From positions 1-7,096 of the forward strand of contig DHLT01000148.1 of NCBI GenBank assembly GCA_002405405.1: a stretch of DNA of 7,096 bases, given 5' to 3'. Under the pieces are notes generated by a model. It was given only the letters and a program-made list of their open reading frames with translations, was not told the origin of the DNA and did no database searches. Each line of letters opens with the position of its first letter. The stretch's first letter is position 1. Shown in pieces: positions 5,857-7,096 of this stretch. This stretch comes from Ignavibacteria bacterium UBA4661. GTDB lineage: Bacteria > Bacteroidota > Ignavibacteria > Kapaibacteriales > UBA4661. The position numbers and the translations under genes were made by a program.

Positions 5857-7032
5857 ATGACACACTCCTCAACTCCTCTTGCGTGCGAGAAGCATCTTTT
5901 TTCTTTAGATTCTGATGTGCATTATATCAACTGTGCGTACATGTCACCTTTACTCAATACTGTCGCTCTTGCAGGCATTGATGGTGTCGTAGCGAAACAA
6001 AAACCTTATACCGTTACAGGTGAACATTTCTTTCAGCGTGTTGAAGACTTTCGTACAAAGTGTGCCCAACTCTTAAACAGCACCAAACGCGAACACTTCG
6101 TCATCATTCCTTCCGTTTCGTATGGTATGGGCATTGTCGCAAAAAATCTTCGTGTGCAAGCGGGTCAGAACATCATCATTCTTCATGATCAATTTCCAAG
6201 CAATGTTTTTGTATGGCAGAAATTTTGTGCCGAACATGGTTTAGAACTGCGTGTTATTGCTCCGCCGGAATCCTTTAATGAACGCGGCAAAGAATGGAAT
6301 GAACGTTTGCTCTCCGCTATTGATGCAAAAACAGTGCTAGTTAGTATTGAACACATTCACTGGACGGATGGAACAAAGTTTGATTTGCTAGCATTGCGTA
6401 AGCGTACGCGCGATGTTGGTGCATTATTGGCAATGGATGGTACACAGTCGGTAGGGGCATTCCCTTTAGATTTATCTCACATCGAACTTGATGCGCTTGT
6501 TGTTGCATCGTATAAATGGGCGATGGGACCTTACGGAATAGGGTTTGCATATTTCAGCGATTACTTCCGCGATGGACAGCCCCTCGAAGAAGGATGGGTT
6601 CCCCGCGTCGGCAGTGAGGATTTCTCCACCCTCACCCAATATTCTCATGAGTACAAACCCAATATGCTTCGGTATGAAATGGGTGAACGCAGTAGCTTCG
6701 CTCTTGTGCCGATGCTCAATGCCGCACTCGACCAACTTAATCGTTGGCAACCGGAGCGCGTGCAAGAGTATTGCGCCACACTTACCGCACCCTATTGCTC
6801 TGCCTTGCGTGATTTGGATTTATCTCTTGAAGATCCGCAATATAGAGCATCGCATCTCTTTGGCATTCGTACACCTGCTTCTATCGATCTGCATAAGCTC
6901 TTGGAATCGCTTTCAAAACGAAAAATTTATGTTTCGGTGCGTAGTGGTGCTGTTCGCATTTCTCCTCATGTCTATAATGATGCCTCCGATATGGATGCAC
7001 TTTTTGATGCTCTGCGAGAGAGTGTGCGGTAG
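5857..7032 (+). CDS. Class V aminotransferase-family PLP enzyme (substrate unknown)
   Basis: A 391-residue fold-type I pyridoxal-phosphate enzyme, cytoplasmic, with no signal peptide. The family hallmarks are present: DGTQSVGAFPLDL with Asp194 (PLP ring nitrogen) and Gln197, ASYKW with Lys220 as the Schiff-base lysine, a phosphate-binding region near PSVSYG (85-90), the segment SIEHIHWTDGT (163-173), and the C-terminal substrate-binding stretch VRSGAVRISPHVYN (361-374). The Asp-Gln-Lys spacing is the same as in NifS/IscS-type proteins, but the C-terminal stretch lacks the catalytic Cys loop (RxGxHCA) of cysteine desulfurases of the SufS/CsdA group. It is therefore better called an uncharacterised aminotransferase, epimerase or lyase of this family. 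Four in-frame starts exist. The ATG at 5857 is preferred because the family homology begins just after it, and the longer versions run into the phoD promoter. No Shine-Dalgarno is visible. It is divergent from phoD and shares the regulatory spacer. Confidence 0.85.
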   Translation: MTHSSTPLACEKHLFSLDSDVHYINCAYMSPLLNTVALAGIDGVVAKQKPYTVTGEHFFQRVEDFRTKCAQLLNSTKREHFVIIPSVSYGMGIVAKNLRVQAGQNIIILHDQFPSNVFVWQKFCAEHGLELRVIAPPESFNERGKEWNERLLSAIDAKTVLVSIEHIHWTDGTKFDLLALRKRTRDVGALLAMDGTQSVGAFPLDLSHIELDALVVASYKWAMGPYGIGFAYFSDYFRDGQPLEEGWVPRVGSEDFSTLTQYSHEYKPNMLRYEMGERSSFALVPMLNAALDQLNRWQPERVQEYCATLTAPYCSALRDLDLSLEDPQYRASHLFGIRTPASIDLHKLLESLSKRKIYVSVRSGAVRISPHVYNDASDMDALFDALRESVR

Positions 7033-7096
7033 AATAGTGCGTATAAAAAGGTCATTTTGACTCTACATCTACATACATTCTTATTCACGACAATAC

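Noticed and set aside
6545..7060. Second rightward open frame of 171 codons inside the PLP enzyme gene
   Set aside because: It overlaps the conserved coding frame of the class V enzyme; its Met/Ile/Cys-rich sequence is typical of an out-of-frame reading.
7033..7096. Tail after the PLP gene, including a small ACATCTACAT-type repetition
   Set aside because: No terminator, promoter or coding start could be supported in the 64 bases; the repetition is short and A+T-rich.

Overview
The window looks like part of a Bacteroidota or closely related FCB-group chromosome (Kapabacteria/Chlorobiota-type lineages are also possible). Four things point there: a DUF4249 lipoprotein paired with a carboxypeptidase-regulatory TonB-dependent receptor, a C-terminal type IX secretion (T9SS) sorting domain, promoter-like TAnnTTTG elements, and moderate A+T content. 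No mobile element, CRISPR array, rRNA or tRNA was seen. The four long genes all appear intact.

Layout. Bases 1-60 may hold the last codons of a rightward gene. A strong bidirectional terminator (65-105) separates it from the leftward genes. Three leftward genes follow, listed in order of transcription from right to left: a PhoD-like secreted phosphatase/phosphodiesterase (5644 to 3692) with its own terminator (3617-3647), then a TonB-dependent receptor (3551 to 1086), then a DUF4249 outer-membrane lipoprotein (1022 to 147). The receptor and lipoprotein have a 62-base gap with no terminator and are very probably one operon. Divergent from phoD, a rightward gene (5857-7032) encodes a fold-type I PLP enzyme of the class V aminotransferase family.

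How the parts may work together. The receptor and lipoprotein should form a TonB-driven outer-membrane uptake complex of unknown substrate. The phosphatase is predicted to cross the inner membrane by Sec and the outer membrane by T9SS, so it would act on phosphate esters at the cell surface or outside. That makes a phosphate or organophosphate scavenging cluster a reasonable but unproven idea. The PLP enzyme has no visible link to this.

The most interesting non-coding region is the 212-base divergent spacer (5645-5856). It holds three close inverted repeats, a good TAnnTTTG element for each direction, and an 8-base element in the phoD leader that can pair either with an upstream arm or with the phoD start codon. 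This is a candidate translational switch, found by eye and not computed.
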